Assembly (NCBI RefSeq): GCF_000373565.1
Contig: NZ_KB891806.1
Location: 145,506 to 209,505, forward strand
Length of the DNA: 64,000 nt
Reading direction: 5' to 3'
DNA from: Streptomyces sp. HmicA12
GTDB lineage: Bacteria > Actinomycetota > Actinomycetes > Streptomycetales > Streptomycetaceae
Numbering within the stretch: position 1 is the first letter of the stretch; each line of letters starts with the position of its first letter. The notes beneath the pieces were generated by a model that was given only the letters and a program-made list of their open reading frames with translations, searched no databases and was not told where the DNA came from. A program made the position numbers and the translations under genes. This document shows positions 17,545 to 25,697 of the stretch, piece by piece.

Positions 17545-17593
17545 CGGCGCCCCGCGACGCGCACCGGATCACCCGGTCGCACGCGGGGCGCCG
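17545..17593 (+). terminator. strong stem-loop after the M4 peptidase
   Basis: Perfect 12-bp arms CGGCGCCCCGCG (17545-17556) and CGCGGGGCGCCG (17582-17593). The 25-base loop holds a smaller ACCGG/CCGGT stem. It starts 20 bases after the stop and is followed by CCTTTCG. Confidence 0.8.
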
Positions 17594-17651
17594 CCTTTCG
17601 GGCATTTCTTCGTCGACACGCCGATGACCTGCTGGAATGTTCCCGCCGGAC

Positions 17652-17685
17652 CGTCAGAAAGGCACCCGCTCCACCGTTTCTGACG
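17652..17685. promoter_or_regulatory. 9-bp inverted repeat upstream of the exported protein gene
   Basis: CGTCAGAAA (17652-17660) and TTTCTGACG (17677-17685), 16 bases apart, about 95 bases before the next gene. The spacing and lower GC suit an operator or promoter element better than a terminator. Confidence 0.4.
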
Positions 17686-17779
17686 CGGCATCAGGAGGCG
17701 CGGTGTCGCGACTGCCACTTACCTCGTGCTTGCAGGGCGCGTCCGACGCCCGGGCAGCACGCGTAAGGAGCAAGCAACG

Positions 17780-18298
17780 ATGCGCACAGGCCGACCGCTG
17801 ATCGCCGCCGCGTTCGCCGTCGCCGTCACCGGGCTCGCGGCCACCCCCGCGGGTGCCTCGCAGGGCGGCCTGGAAGTCTTCCCGGCGACGGCGGCACCGG
17901 GCTCAACGGTCACCGTGGACACCACCGCCTGCGGTGCGCACGGCATGGCGTCCGGGGACGCCGGCGCGATCGGCGCCGGCACCTTCACCCTCGCCCCCGA
18001 GGAACAGGCCGCCGACGCCGCGGGCCGGTTCACCGTGCCCGCCTCCGCGCAGCCGGGCACGTACGAGATCGTCGCCCGCTGCTCCGACGGCACCCGGGTG
18101 ACGGGTGACCTGATCGTGTCCCTCGCCCAGCCGGGCGCGGCGGGGGCACAGATGCCCAGAGGGCACGTAGAGACGGGGGTCGGCGGCGCGCTCGGTCCCG
18201 ACCCCGTGCAGACCGCGGCGGGTGTGGCGGCCTTGGCCGTCGCCGCCGCGGGCGGTACCTGGCTCCTTCATCGCCGGGCGAGAGGCGATGGGATCTGA
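17780..18298 (+). CDS. exported, C-terminally membrane-anchored protein of unknown function
   Basis: 172 residues. A signal peptide (about 1-27, ending PAGAS) is followed by a small beta-rich domain with two cysteines (DTTACGAHG and VARCSDGTR) that may form a disulfide. A Gly/Ala-rich linker leads to a C-terminal transmembrane helix (about 147-163) and the basic tail HRRARGDGI. The layout resembles a sortase substrate, yet no LPXTG-like motif precedes the helix. The next gene encodes a class F sortase, so a functional pairing is inferred. ATG 17780 follows AAGGAG by nine bases. Confidence 0.8.
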   Translation: MRTGRPLIAAAFAVAVTGLAATPAGASQGGLEVFPATAAPGSTVTVDTTACGAHGMASGDAGAIGAGTFTLAPEEQAADAAGRFTVPASAQPGTYEIVARCSDGTRVTGDLIVSLAQPGAAGAQMPRGHVETGVGGALGPDPVQTAAGVAALAVAAAGGTWLLHRRARGDGI

Positions 18299-18378
18299 AG
18301 GACGACGCCGGCGGGCCGCGCGAACCCCCTCCGCCGTCCGCGCGCCCGTCCTCGTCCACCGGTACCGCCACCTCCCCG

Positions 18379-18415
18379 CCCCTCCGGCCGCACCCCCCCC
18401 TCGCGGCCGGAGGGG
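18379..18415 (+). terminator. perfect 13-bp hairpin between exported protein and sortase genes
   Basis: CCCCTCCGGCCGC (18379-18391), 11-base loop, GCGGCCGGAGGGG (18403-18415). It lies 81 bases after the first stop and 15 bases before the sortase Shine-Dalgarno, so it could be an intra-operon attenuator or partial terminator lowering sortase relative to its partner. Confidence 0.55.
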
Positions 18416-18440
18416 CCGGGGCTCGCGTCCAGGAGCCGCC

Positions 18441-19076
18441 GTGCGCACCCGCATCCGCACCCGCGTCAACCCCGTCAACGCCGCCATAGGAACCGTCACC
18501 GCACTCGCCCTGTGCGCGGGCGGCTGGCTCCTCACCAGCGGCTCCGAGGGCCGTCCGCCGCCCCAGCCGTCCGCGGCCCAGGCCCACCCCACCGGGAACT
18601 CCCCCGCCGCCGCCCCGCTGTCCCCGTCCCCGCCGGACCGCGTCCGCATCCCGTCGCTGCACGTCGACGCCCCGCTGATGGGCCTCGGCCTGACGCCCGC
18701 CGGAAGCCTCGACGTCCCGCCGCCGGAGAAGAAGAACCTCGCGGGCTGGTACGAGGCCGGGACCCGCCCCGGCGAACGCGGCACGGCCGTGGTCGCGGGC
18801 CACGTCGACAACGCCGTCGGCCCCGCCGTCTTCTACGGCCTCGGCGCCCTCACCCGGGGCCGCACCATCGAGATCGACCGCCGGGACGGCTCGGTGGCGG
18901 TCTTCACGGTCGACGCCGTGGAGGTCTACGAGGCCGACGCCTTCCCCGACAAGAAGGTGTACGGGGCGACGAAGCGGCCCGAGCTGCGGGTGATCACCTG
19001 CGGCGGCCCGTACTCACGCCGGACCGGCTACCAGGGGAACGTCGTCGTGTTCGCGCATCTGACGGGCAGTCGGTAG
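18441..19076 (+). CDS. class F sortase
   Basis: 211 residues: a short cytoplasmic basic segment, one transmembrane helix (about 12-30), a Pro/Ala/Ser-rich linker to about 70 and the sortase beta-barrel. Catalytic residues are H121 (AGHVDN), C187 (VITCGGPY) and the arginine at 193 or 194 (SRRTGYQGN). Class F sortases are actinobacterial transpeptidases that act outside the membrane; their substrates are mostly unknown. GTG 18441 follows AGGAG by five bases; the longer frame from 18222 overlaps the upstream gene and is rejected. The upstream exported protein is the obvious candidate partner. Confidence 0.9.
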   Translation: MRTRIRTRVNPVNAAIGTVTALALCAGGWLLTSGSEGRPPPQPSAAQAHPTGNSPAAAPLSPSPPDRVRIPSLHVDAPLMGLGLTPAGSLDVPPPEKKNLAGWYEAGTRPGERGTAVVAGHVDNAVGPAVFYGLGALTRGRTIEIDRRDGSVAVFTVDAVEVYEADAFPDKKVYGATKRPELRVITCGGPYSRRTGYQGNVVVFAHLTGSR

Positions 19077-19096
19077 GAACGGGGCGACAGGCCTGC

Positions 19097-19882
19097 TCAG
19101 GCCACCCACTGCTCGTAGGCCATCTTCACCACGAGCGCGCACACCACCGTCAGGAGCACGATCCGCACGAACCCGGCGCCGCGCTTGAGCGCCGTGTGCG
19201 CGCCGATCATCCCGCCCGCCAGATTGAAGACGGCCATCAGCCCGGCCAGTTGCCAGTACACCGTCCCCTTCCACGCGAACATCGCCAGCGCCCCCGCGTT
19301 CGTGCAGCAGTTGACGATCTTGGCCGTGGCGGACGCGGTCACCAGGTCGAGGTGGAGGATCGCGGTCAGGGCGAGGACCAGGAAGGTGCCGGTTCCCGGG
19401 CCGATCAGTCCGTCGTAGAAGCCGATGCCGAGGCCCGCGAAGCCGATCGCGGCCAGGATGCGGCGGGGCGAGGCGGGCTCGGCCGAGGGGGCCGTGCCGA
19501 AGGCGGGCCGGAAGATCACGAAGGCGCCGACGCCGACCAGGACCACCATCACGATCGGCTTCAGGACCTCGGTGCTCATGCCCGCCGCGAGGGCCGCGCC
19601 GCAGGTCGAGCCCGCGAGCGCGGCGACGCCGATGCGCACGGCGAGGCGTACGTCGACGGGGGCCTTGCGGGCGTACGTCACGGCGGCGCCCGTGGTCCCG
19701 ACGATGGCGACGGCCTTGTTCGTGCCGAGTGCGTACGGGCCCGCGTGCGCGGAGTTCGGCAGGCCGAGCAGGAGCGCGGGGAGCAGGAGCAGTCCCCCGC
19801 CGCCCACCACCGCGTCGACCCAGCCGGCCGCCAGGGCGGCGAGGCAGAGGACCACGATGGTGGCCAGGGATATGTCAGGCAT
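19097..19882 (-). CDS. TSUP-family (TauE/SafE) membrane permease
   Basis: 261 residues with about eight hydrophobic helices and the family pattern of two homologous halves (AGWVDAVVGGGGLLLLPALL near residue 20; GFYDGLIGPGTGTFLVLAL near 155). TSUP proteins export or import sulfite, sulfonates or other organic anions; the substrate here cannot be assigned. It stands alone, convergent with the sortase gene. ATG 19882 has no evident Shine-Dalgarno. A role in exporting sulfite or nitrite next to siroheme-based assimilation would be speculation. Confidence 0.9.
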   Translation of the reverse strand: MPDISLATIVVLCLAALAAGWVDAVVGGGGLLLLPALLLGLPNSAHAGPYALGTNKAVAIVGTTGAAVTYARKAPVDVRLAVRIGVAALAGSTCGAALAAGMSTEVLKPIVMVVLVGVGAFVIFRPAFGTAPSAEPASPRRILAAIGFAGLGIGFYDGLIGPGTGTFLVLALTAILHLDLVTASATAKIVNCCTNAGALAMFAWKGTVYWQLAGLMAVFNLAGGMIGAHTALKRGAGFVRIVLLTVVCALVVKMAYEQWVA

Positions 19883-19892
19883 GATCGCGAGC

Positions 19893-20129
19893 TTATGGAC
19901 GCGATACGTGTGCGGTCCATGAATGTGTGGAGAGTTGAGACTCTTCTGAGGTTGCGGTCCCGGCGCGGGGCGTGGCCCGGTCGGGGGCGGCCGGTGCGGC
20001 CGGGTCGACGGTCAGGGCGAGACAGGCCGCGACGAGGGCGCTCGCCGAGGCGAGCCCCGCGGTGAGCCTGCGGCGGGACTGGACCGTGGGGGCGTGGGTG
20101 GTGCGGACGGGACTGGCGTGGCGGCCCAT
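19893..20129 (-). CDS. small exported or membrane-anchored protein, unrecognised
   Basis: 78 residues. A basic N-terminus (MGRHASPVRTTHAPTVQSRRR) leads to one hydrophobic segment (about 22-42), then a Pro/Ala/Thr/Ser-rich tail ending WTAHVSRP. ATG 20129 has GGAGA seven bases upstream, which supports translation. It lies 86 bp behind the ferric-reductase-like gene on the same strand. In many streptomycetes that position holds an FMN-binding exported protein; this ORF could be a shortened remnant of one (inference), because it resembles a signal-anchor without a following domain. Confidence 0.6.
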   Translation of the reverse strand: MGRHASPVRTTHAPTVQSRRRLTAGLASASALVAACLALTVDPAAPAAPDRATPRAGTATSEESQLSTHSWTAHVSRP

Positions 20130-20170
20130 GGGGGTTCTCCGAAGGTTCCGAACGTACGGGTCGTGCGCGG

Positions 20171-20214
20171 GTCGGTACGGGTCGGTGCGCGGGTCGGTAC
20201 GGGTCGGTGCGCGG
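20171..20214 (+). repeat. 22-bp tandem repeat, two perfect copies plus a partial
   Basis: The unit GTCGGTACGGGTCGGTGCGC plus GG occurs at 20171-20192 and 20193-20214. A degenerate partial copy precedes it from about 20155. It fills most of the 86-bp gap between the two minus-strand genes, so its length could vary without breaking either. Confidence 0.85.
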
Positions 20215-20215
20215 G

Positions 20216-21670
20216 TCAGTAGGTGAAGGACTCGACGTGGACGCGGTCCGCCGGGACGCCGGCCCGTGCCAGCGCCGTCGTCGCGGCCTCCGTCATGCCG
20301 GGCGGACCGCACACGTAGACGTCGTGGTCGGCGAGTTCGGGCACGAGGTTGCGCAGGGCCTGCGGCGCGAGCGGGTCGAAGGCCGCGTCGGACGGGCCGA
20401 GGAGGTAGTGCAGGGCGGCCCGGCGGGTGCGCGCGATGGACTCCAACTCCTCGCACAGGATGAGCCGTTCGGCGTTGCTCGCGCGGTACAGGAGGGTGAG
20501 GTCGCCGGGTTCGCCGGGCAGCGTCTCGAACAGGGCGCGCAGCGGCGTGATGCCCACTCCCCCGGCGAGCAGCAGCACCTTGCGGCGGGTGCGCCGGTGG
20601 GCGGTGAGCGCGCCGTACGGTCCGGTGGCGACGACCCGGACACCGCGGCGCAGCCTGCGTACACGCCGGGTGTGCGCGCCGACGGCCTGCACGGTGACGC
20701 GGACGTGGTCGCCGTCGACCGGCGCGGACAGGGAGAAGGGCAGCGCCGTGCTCCACAGCCGCCGGGTGAGGAACCGCCAGCGGAAGAACTGGCCCGGCTC
20801 CGCGCGCAGCATGCCCAGGTCGCGCCCGCGCATCAGGACCGAGACGACGCCGGGCCCCTCGGTCCGCACCTCGACGACGCGCAGGCCGTGCCGCAGCGCC
20901 TGCCGTACGGGGACGACGAGCCGGTACCAGACGAGCAGGACGGCGACGGTGGCGTGCAGCAGCGACCACAGGCCGAGGCTCACCGGGCTCGACGCGATGT
21001 CGGGTCCGGCCAGTTGGTGCGCGAAGGTCAGGGCGGCGGCGAGGTACGTGAGCAGGTGCAGGCCCCGCCACGGGCCGTGGCCGACGCGGCGGCGCACCGC
21101 GCGGGCGCTGCTCACGCCGACCGTGACGAGCAGCAGGGTGCCGGCCGCCGCCGCGGCGAGCCCGGGGTAGCCGAGCAGGTCGGTGACCGTGGTGACCAGG
21201 TCGGTTCCGGTGTGGGCGGCGTAGCCGAGCAGGGCGAGGACGACGTGGGCGGCGCAGAGGGTCAGGACGTGCCGGCCGCCGCGGGCGTGGTGACGGGCGA
21301 GCCGGTCGGCGCCGACGCCGTGCTCCACCGCGGGGACCCGGGCCATGAGGAAGAGCATGACCAGGATCCCGTACCCGGCGAGCAGCCCCGTCAGATGGGC
21401 GCCGGACGCGAACAGCGCGTCGAGCCGCGGCGAGAAGGTGGCCTGCGCGGCCCACAGGACGCTCACCGCGGCCGCGCCGGCGGCGATGCCGGCCCGCAGC
21501 GCCGCCGGGGTGACCCGCACCGGGGCGGCGGGCCGGATGCGCGGGGCCCGGCGCGGGCGCGGCGGTACGGGGCGGGCGGGTGCGGGTCCCTCGGTCTGCC
21601 GGCGGTAGGCCGACAGGGCGGGGTAGCGGGAGAGTTCGGGTTCGACGGCCTCGGTGGTCACGCCCGGCAC
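20216..21670 (-). CDS. ferric reductase-like transmembrane flavocytochrome
   Basis: 484 residues. The first half has about six transmembrane helices with histidines suited to binding two b-hemes (for example HHARGGRH and THAHQ-like positions in LTFAHQLAG). The second half is a ferredoxin-NADP reductase module: FAD motif ALPFSLSAP, NAD motif GGVGITPLRALFETLP and the C-terminal VYVCGPPGM-DRVHVESF. It should move electrons from cytoplasmic NAD(P)H across the membrane, for instance to ferric iron or a flavoprotein outside. GTG 21670 is chosen because GGAG lies six bases upstream; GTG 21661 is a near alternative, and the longer frame to 21811 has no support. Confidence 0.85.
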   Translation of the reverse strand: MPGVTTEAVEPELSRYPALSAYRRQTEGPAPARPVPPRPRRAPRIRPAAPVRVTPAALRAGIAAGAAAVSVLWAAQATFSPRLDALFASGAHLTGLLAGYGILVMLFLMARVPAVEHGVGADRLARHHARGGRHVLTLCAAHVVLALLGYAAHTGTDLVTTVTDLLGYPGLAAAAAGTLLLVTVGVSSARAVRRRVGHGPWRGLHLLTYLAAALTFAHQLAGPDIASSPVSLGLWSLLHATVAVLLVWYRLVVPVRQALRHGLRVVEVRTEGPGVVSVLMRGRDLGMLRAEPGQFFRWRFLTRRLWSTALPFSLSAPVDGDHVRVTVQAVGAHTRRVRRLRRGVRVVATGPYGALTAHRRTRRKVLLLAGGVGITPLRALFETLPGEPGDLTLLYRASNAERLILCEELESIARTRRAALHYLLGPSDAAFDPLAPQALRNLVPELADHDVYVCGPPGMTEAATTALARAGVPADRVHVESFTY

Positions 21671-21824
21671 ACTAGGCTCCGCCGGGCCGGGAATCGGGCT
21701 GGTCAGCGCCGCCGGGGAGATCCTTAAGGTCCTCTTCAGGAACGCCTGAACACGGGTTAAGCCGCGGCCCCGGCGGTGCCGGAGCGAGCCCTCACATCCG
21801 CCCGCCCGCACCGCTGAGGGACGC

Positions 21825-21862
21825 GTTCCTCACGAGAAACCAGCGGGACGCCACCGGGAAAC
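21825..21862 (+). promoter_or_regulatory. GlnR-type nitrogen regulator binding site
   Basis: Four 5-mers at exact 11-bp spacing: GTTCC (21825), GAAAC (21836), GACGC (21847), GAAAC (21858). This fits the a1-n6-b1-n6-a2-n6-b2 layout of Streptomyces GlnR boxes, with both b sites perfect. It ends 23 bases before the next start codon. Confidence 0.75.
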
Positions 21863-21885
21863 ACCCACCCCGCAGGCTGCGGAGC

Positions 21886-23142
21886 ATGACCGCACCGTAC
21901 GAGCACGACGGCACGCCGCCCCGGGACGGGTCCCGCGTCGTCGTCATCGGCACCGGCCTCGCCGGCACCCGGCTCGCCCAGCGCCTGGGCGAGCGCGCGG
22001 TGCTCATCGGGGAGGAGGCGCACGCCCCGTACAACCGGGTGCTGCTCGCCGAGGTCCTGGCGGGGACGTACACCCCCGACGTGATCGAACTCCCCGCCAC
22101 CCCCGGCCCCCGGCTGCGCACCCGCGCCGTCCGCGTCGACCGCGAGCGCCGCGTCGTGCAGTGCGAGAGCGGCGCCGAGGTCCCGTACGACACCCTGGTC
22201 CTGGCGACCGGTTCGAACCCGGTGCTGCCGCCGCTGCGCGGCCTGTTCGAGCCCGGGGCGCGCGAACTGCCGGGCGGGGTGCACGCGTTCCGCACGATGG
22301 ACGACTGCCTCGCGCTGTCCGGGACGGTCACCGAGGGCACCCGGGCCGTCGTCATCGGCGGCGGTCTGCTCGGCGTCTCCGCGGCCCGGGCGCTGGCCCG
22401 GCGCGGCGCCCAGGTCGTCCTCACGCAGCAGGCCGAGCGGCTGATGGAGCGTCAGCTCGATCCGCGGTCGAGCGAGCTCGTGCGCCGGCACCTGACGGCC
22501 CTCGGCGTCGAGATCCACACCGAGTGCCGGGTGCGCGGAGTCGGGGTCGTCGACGGGCGGGTGCGCCGCGTCGAACTGCACGACGGGTACGTGCTCGGCA
22601 CCGATGTGACCGTGCTGGCCTGCGGCGTGCGGCCGCGCACCGGGCTCGCGCAGGCCGCGGGCCTCGACGTCGGCAAGGGCGTCCTCGTCGACGACGCGCT
22701 GCGCACCTCCGACCCCCGTATCCACGCCGTCGGCGACTGCGCGCAGCACGCCGGCACCGTGTACGGCCTGGCGACGCCCGCGCTGGAACAGGCGGACGCG
22801 CTGGCCGGCGTACTGACCGGTGGCGCGGACGCGTACACCGGCACCCGTGCCCTGACCCGCCTCACCCTGCCGCACACGGCGGGCCCTCTGGATCTCGCCG
22901 CGTTCGGCGAGACCGAGGCGCTGCCCGGCGACGACGTCGTCCAGCTCGCGGACGCCACCCGCGGCACGTACCGCAAGGTCGTGGTCCGCGGCGACCGGCT
23001 CGTCGGCGGCGTCCTGGTCGGCGAGCTCGCCAGCGTCGGCGCGCTCGCGCACGCCTGGGAGTCGAACGAACCGCTGCCCGCCGCCGGTGACACCACCGCC
23101 GCGCCGCTGCTCCACCTGCTCACCCACGACGGAGGCCTCTGA
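21886..23142 (+). CDS. nasB: FAD/NAD(P)-dependent oxidoreductase, nitrate/nitrite assimilation electron-transfer subunit
   Basis: 418 residues, homologous in layout to the N-terminal half of NirB. FAD motif VVVIGTGLAGTRLAQRL, active-site-like APYNRVLLAEVLAG, NAD motif VVIGGGLLGVSAARALARRG and the FAD-closing IHAVGDCAQH are all present. No Fe-S cysteine cluster follows. It precedes nirB by two bases and sits directly behind a GlnR-type site, so it likely supplies reducing power for nitrate or nitrite reduction; which partner it serves is inferred. The ATG has GGAG only one base upstream, too close to be ideal, so the exact start is uncertain. The symbol is tentative. Confidence 0.82.
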   Translation: MTAPYEHDGTPPRDGSRVVVIGTGLAGTRLAQRLGERAVLIGEEAHAPYNRVLLAEVLAGTYTPDVIELPATPGPRLRTRAVRVDRERRVVQCESGAEVPYDTLVLATGSNPVLPPLRGLFEPGARELPGGVHAFRTMDDCLALSGTVTEGTRAVVIGGGLLGVSAARALARRGAQVVLTQQAERLMERQLDPRSSELVRRHLTALGVEIHTECRVRGVGVVDGRVRRVELHDGYVLGTDVTVLACGVRPRTGLAQAAGLDVGKGVLVDDALRTSDPRIHAVGDCAQHAGTVYGLATPALEQADALAGVLTGGADAYTGTRALTRLTLPHTAGPLDLAAFGETEALPGDDVVQLADATRGTYRKVVVRGDRLVGGVLVGELASVGALAHAWESNEPLPAAGDTTAAPLLHLLTHDGGL

Positions 23143-23144
23143 TC

Positions 23145-25697
23145 ATGCCGACCGAAAAGACATCGCCCGCCCCGGCGATGCCCACGCTCGTCCTCGTCGG
23201 CCACGGCATGGTCGGCCAGCGCTTCCTCGAAGCGGCGGCCGAGCGCGGGCTCACCGCATCGCACCGCGTGGTGGTGCTGTGCGAGGAGCCGCGGCCCGCC
23301 TACGACCGCGTCCACCTGACCTCCTACTTCTCGGGCACGTCGCCCGAGGAACTGTCCATGACGGACCCGGAGTTCATCGAGAAGCACGGCATCGAGCTGT
23401 ACGTCGGGGACCCGGCCGTGGTCGTCGACCGAAAGACGCGGACCGTGCACGCGCGCTCGGGGCTCGAGGTCCCGTACGACACGCTCGTCCTCGCCACCGG
23501 CTCGTACCCGTTCGTGCCTCCGGTCCCCGGCAAGGACGCGACCGGCTGCTTCGTGTACCGGACCATCGAGGACCTGTACGCGATCGAGGAGTACGCGAAG
23601 AACAACTCCACCGTCGGGGCCGTGGTCGGCGGCGGGCTGCTCGGTCTGGAAGCGGCCGGAGCGCTGCAAGGGCTCGGACTGGCGACGCACATCGTCGAGT
23701 TCGCGCCGCGCCTGATGCCCGTGCAGGTGGACGAGGGCGGCGGCCAGGCGCTGCTGCGGACCATCACCGACATGGGCCTCGACGTGCACACCGGCGTCGG
23801 CACCCAGGAGATCGTCGCGGACGCGGACGGCCGGGTCACCGGGATGAAGCTGTCGGACGGCTCCGCACTCGCCACCGACCTCGTCGTCTTCTCCGCCGGT
23901 GTCCGGCCGCGCGACCAGCTCGCCCGCGACATGGGCCTGTCGGTCGGCGAGCGGGGCGGCATCAGCGTCGACGAGCAGTGCCGCACCAGTGACCCGGACG
24001 TCTTCGCGATCGGCGAGTGCGCGCTGGCCGCCGACGGGCGGGTGTACGGGCTCGTCGCCCCCGGGTACGAGATGGCGCTGACCGCCGCCGACACCATCGC
24101 CGAGGCCGACGCGGCGTTCACCGGCGCCGACCTCTCCACCAAGCTGAAGCTGCTCGGCGTCGACGTGGCCTCCTTCGGCGACGCGCACGGCACGGCCGAC
24201 GGCTGCCTCGACGTCGTCTACTCGGACTCGCGCTCGGGCACGTACAAGAAGCTCGTCATCGGCGGCGAGGGGGAACTCCTCGGCGGCATCCTCGTCGGCG
24301 ACGCCGAGGCCTACAGCACGCTGCGCGCCCTCACCGGCACCGTGCCGCCCGTCGCACCCGAGTCCCTCGTGCTCCCGGCGGGGGCCGGCGGTCCGGCCCA
24401 GCTCGGCCCGGACGCCCTGCCCGCCGAGGCCGTGATCTGCTCCTGCCACAACGTCACCAAGGGCGAGATCTGCGAGCACGGCACGCTGCCCGAGGTGAAG
24501 AAGTGCACCAAGGCCGGTACCGGGTGCGGGAGTTGCGTCAAGCTCATCGGCCAGCTGCTGCCGAAGTCCGGCGACGACGGACTGTGCGGCTGCTTCGGGC
24601 AGACCCGTCAGGAGCTGTACGAGATCGTGCGCGTCAAGCGGATCACGAGCTTCGCCCAGCTGCTCGACGAGCACGGCCGTGAGGCGGCGCGCGGCGGCGA
24701 GGGCTGCGAGGTCTGCAAGCCGACCGTCGGCTCGGTCATCGCCTCGCTCGCGCCCTCGATCGGCGCCGACGGCTATGTCCTGGACGGCGAGCAGGCGGCG
24801 CTGCAGGACACCAACGACCACTTCCTCGCCAACCTGCAGAAGAACGGCTCGTACTCGGTCGTGCCGCGCGTCCCGGGCGGTGAGATCACCCCGGAGAAGC
24901 TCATCGTGATCGGCGAGGTCGCCCGCGACTACGGCCTCTACACGAAGATCACCGGCGGCCAGCGCATCGACCTGTTCGGCGCCCGGGTCGAGCAACTGCC
25001 CATGATCTGGGCGCGGTTGGTCGACGCCGGCTTCGAGTCGGGGCACGCGTACGGCAAGGCCCTGCGGACGGTGAAGTCGTGCGTGGGGCAGACCTGGTGC
25101 CGGTACGGGGTGCAGGACTCGGTCCGGATGGCGATCGACCTGGAGCTGCGGTACCGGGGGCTCAGGTCCCCGCACAAGCTGAAGTCGGCGGTCTCCGGGT
25201 GCGCCCGCGAGTGCGCCGAGGCCCAGTCGAAGGACTTCGGCGTCATCGCCACCGCCAACGGCTGGAACCTGTACGTGGGCGGCAACGGAGGCATGACACC
25301 CCGTCACGCGGACCTGCTGGCACAGGACTTGAGCGATGCCGAGCTGATCCGGCTGATCGACCGGTTCCTGATGTTCTACATCCGCACCGCCGACCGCCTG
25401 GAGCGCACCTCGGTCTGGCTGGAGCGGATCGAGGGCGGCCTCGACCACGTACGGGACGTCGTCGTGCACGACTCGCTCGGCCTCTGCGACGAGCTGGAGA
25501 CCCTGATGCGGGAGCACGTCGCGGGCTACCGCGACGAGTGGTCGCAGACCATCAACGACCCGGAGCGCCTGGCCCGCTTCGTCTCCTTCGTGAACGCCCC
25601 CGACACCCCGGACCCGACGGTCCGCTTCGTCCCGGAGCGCGACCAGATCAAGCCCGAGCTGCCGCTGATCCCCCTGGAAGGACTGGCTGTCCGATGA
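23145..25697 (+). CDS. nirB: NADH-dependent nitrite reductase, large subunit
   Basis: 850 residues, full length. Domains in order: FAD/NAD(P) reductase (1-400; LVGHGMVGQRFLE, GGGLLGLEAAGAL, FAIGECALA), a BFD-like [2Fe-2S] domain starting at C432 and C434 (CSCHNVTKGE) with GTGCGSC, a second CEVCKP segment, and the siroheme/[4Fe-4S] domain. The cluster ligands are C646, C652 (CVGQTWC), C686 and C690 (CAREC). It reduces nitrite to ammonium with six electrons from NADH in the cytoplasm. ATG 23145 has GGAGG nine bases upstream. It is coupled to nirD by an ATGA overlap and probably controlled by the upstream GlnR-type site. Confidence 0.97.
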   Translation: MPTEKTSPAPAMPTLVLVGHGMVGQRFLEAAAERGLTASHRVVVLCEEPRPAYDRVHLTSYFSGTSPEELSMTDPEFIEKHGIELYVGDPAVVVDRKTRTVHARSGLEVPYDTLVLATGSYPFVPPVPGKDATGCFVYRTIEDLYAIEEYAKNNSTVGAVVGGGLLGLEAAGALQGLGLATHIVEFAPRLMPVQVDEGGGQALLRTITDMGLDVHTGVGTQEIVADADGRVTGMKLSDGSALATDLVVFSAGVRPRDQLARDMGLSVGERGGISVDEQCRTSDPDVFAIGECALAADGRVYGLVAPGYEMALTAADTIAEADAAFTGADLSTKLKLLGVDVASFGDAHGTADGCLDVVYSDSRSGTYKKLVIGGEGELLGGILVGDAEAYSTLRALTGTVPPVAPESLVLPAGAGGPAQLGPDALPAEAVICSCHNVTKGEICEHGTLPEVKKCTKAGTGCGSCVKLIGQLLPKSGDDGLCGCFGQTRQELYEIVRVKRITSFAQLLDEHGREAARGGEGCEVCKPTVGSVIASLAPSIGADGYVLDGEQAALQDTNDHFLANLQKNGSYSVVPRVPGGEITPEKLIVIGEVARDYGLYTKITGGQRIDLFGARVEQLPMIWARLVDAGFESGHAYGKALRTVKSCVGQTWCRYGVQDSVRMAIDLELRYRGLRSPHKLKSAVSGCARECAEAQSKDFGVIATANGWNLYVGGNGGMTPRHADLLAQDLSDAELIRLIDRFLMFYIRTADRLERTSVWLERIEGGLDHVRDVVVHDSLGLCDELETLMREHVAGYRDEWSQTINDPERLARFVSFVNAPDTPDPTVRFVPERDQIKPELPLIPLEGLAVR

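Noticed and set aside
18222..18440. N-terminal extension of the sortase
   Set aside because: It overlaps the upstream gene and the hairpin, and a good Shine-Dalgarno before GTG 18441 marks a later start.
22452..25517. Minus-strand ORF of 1021 codons opposite nirB
   Set aside because: Low-complexity antisense frame of two well-conserved genes; no recognisable motif.
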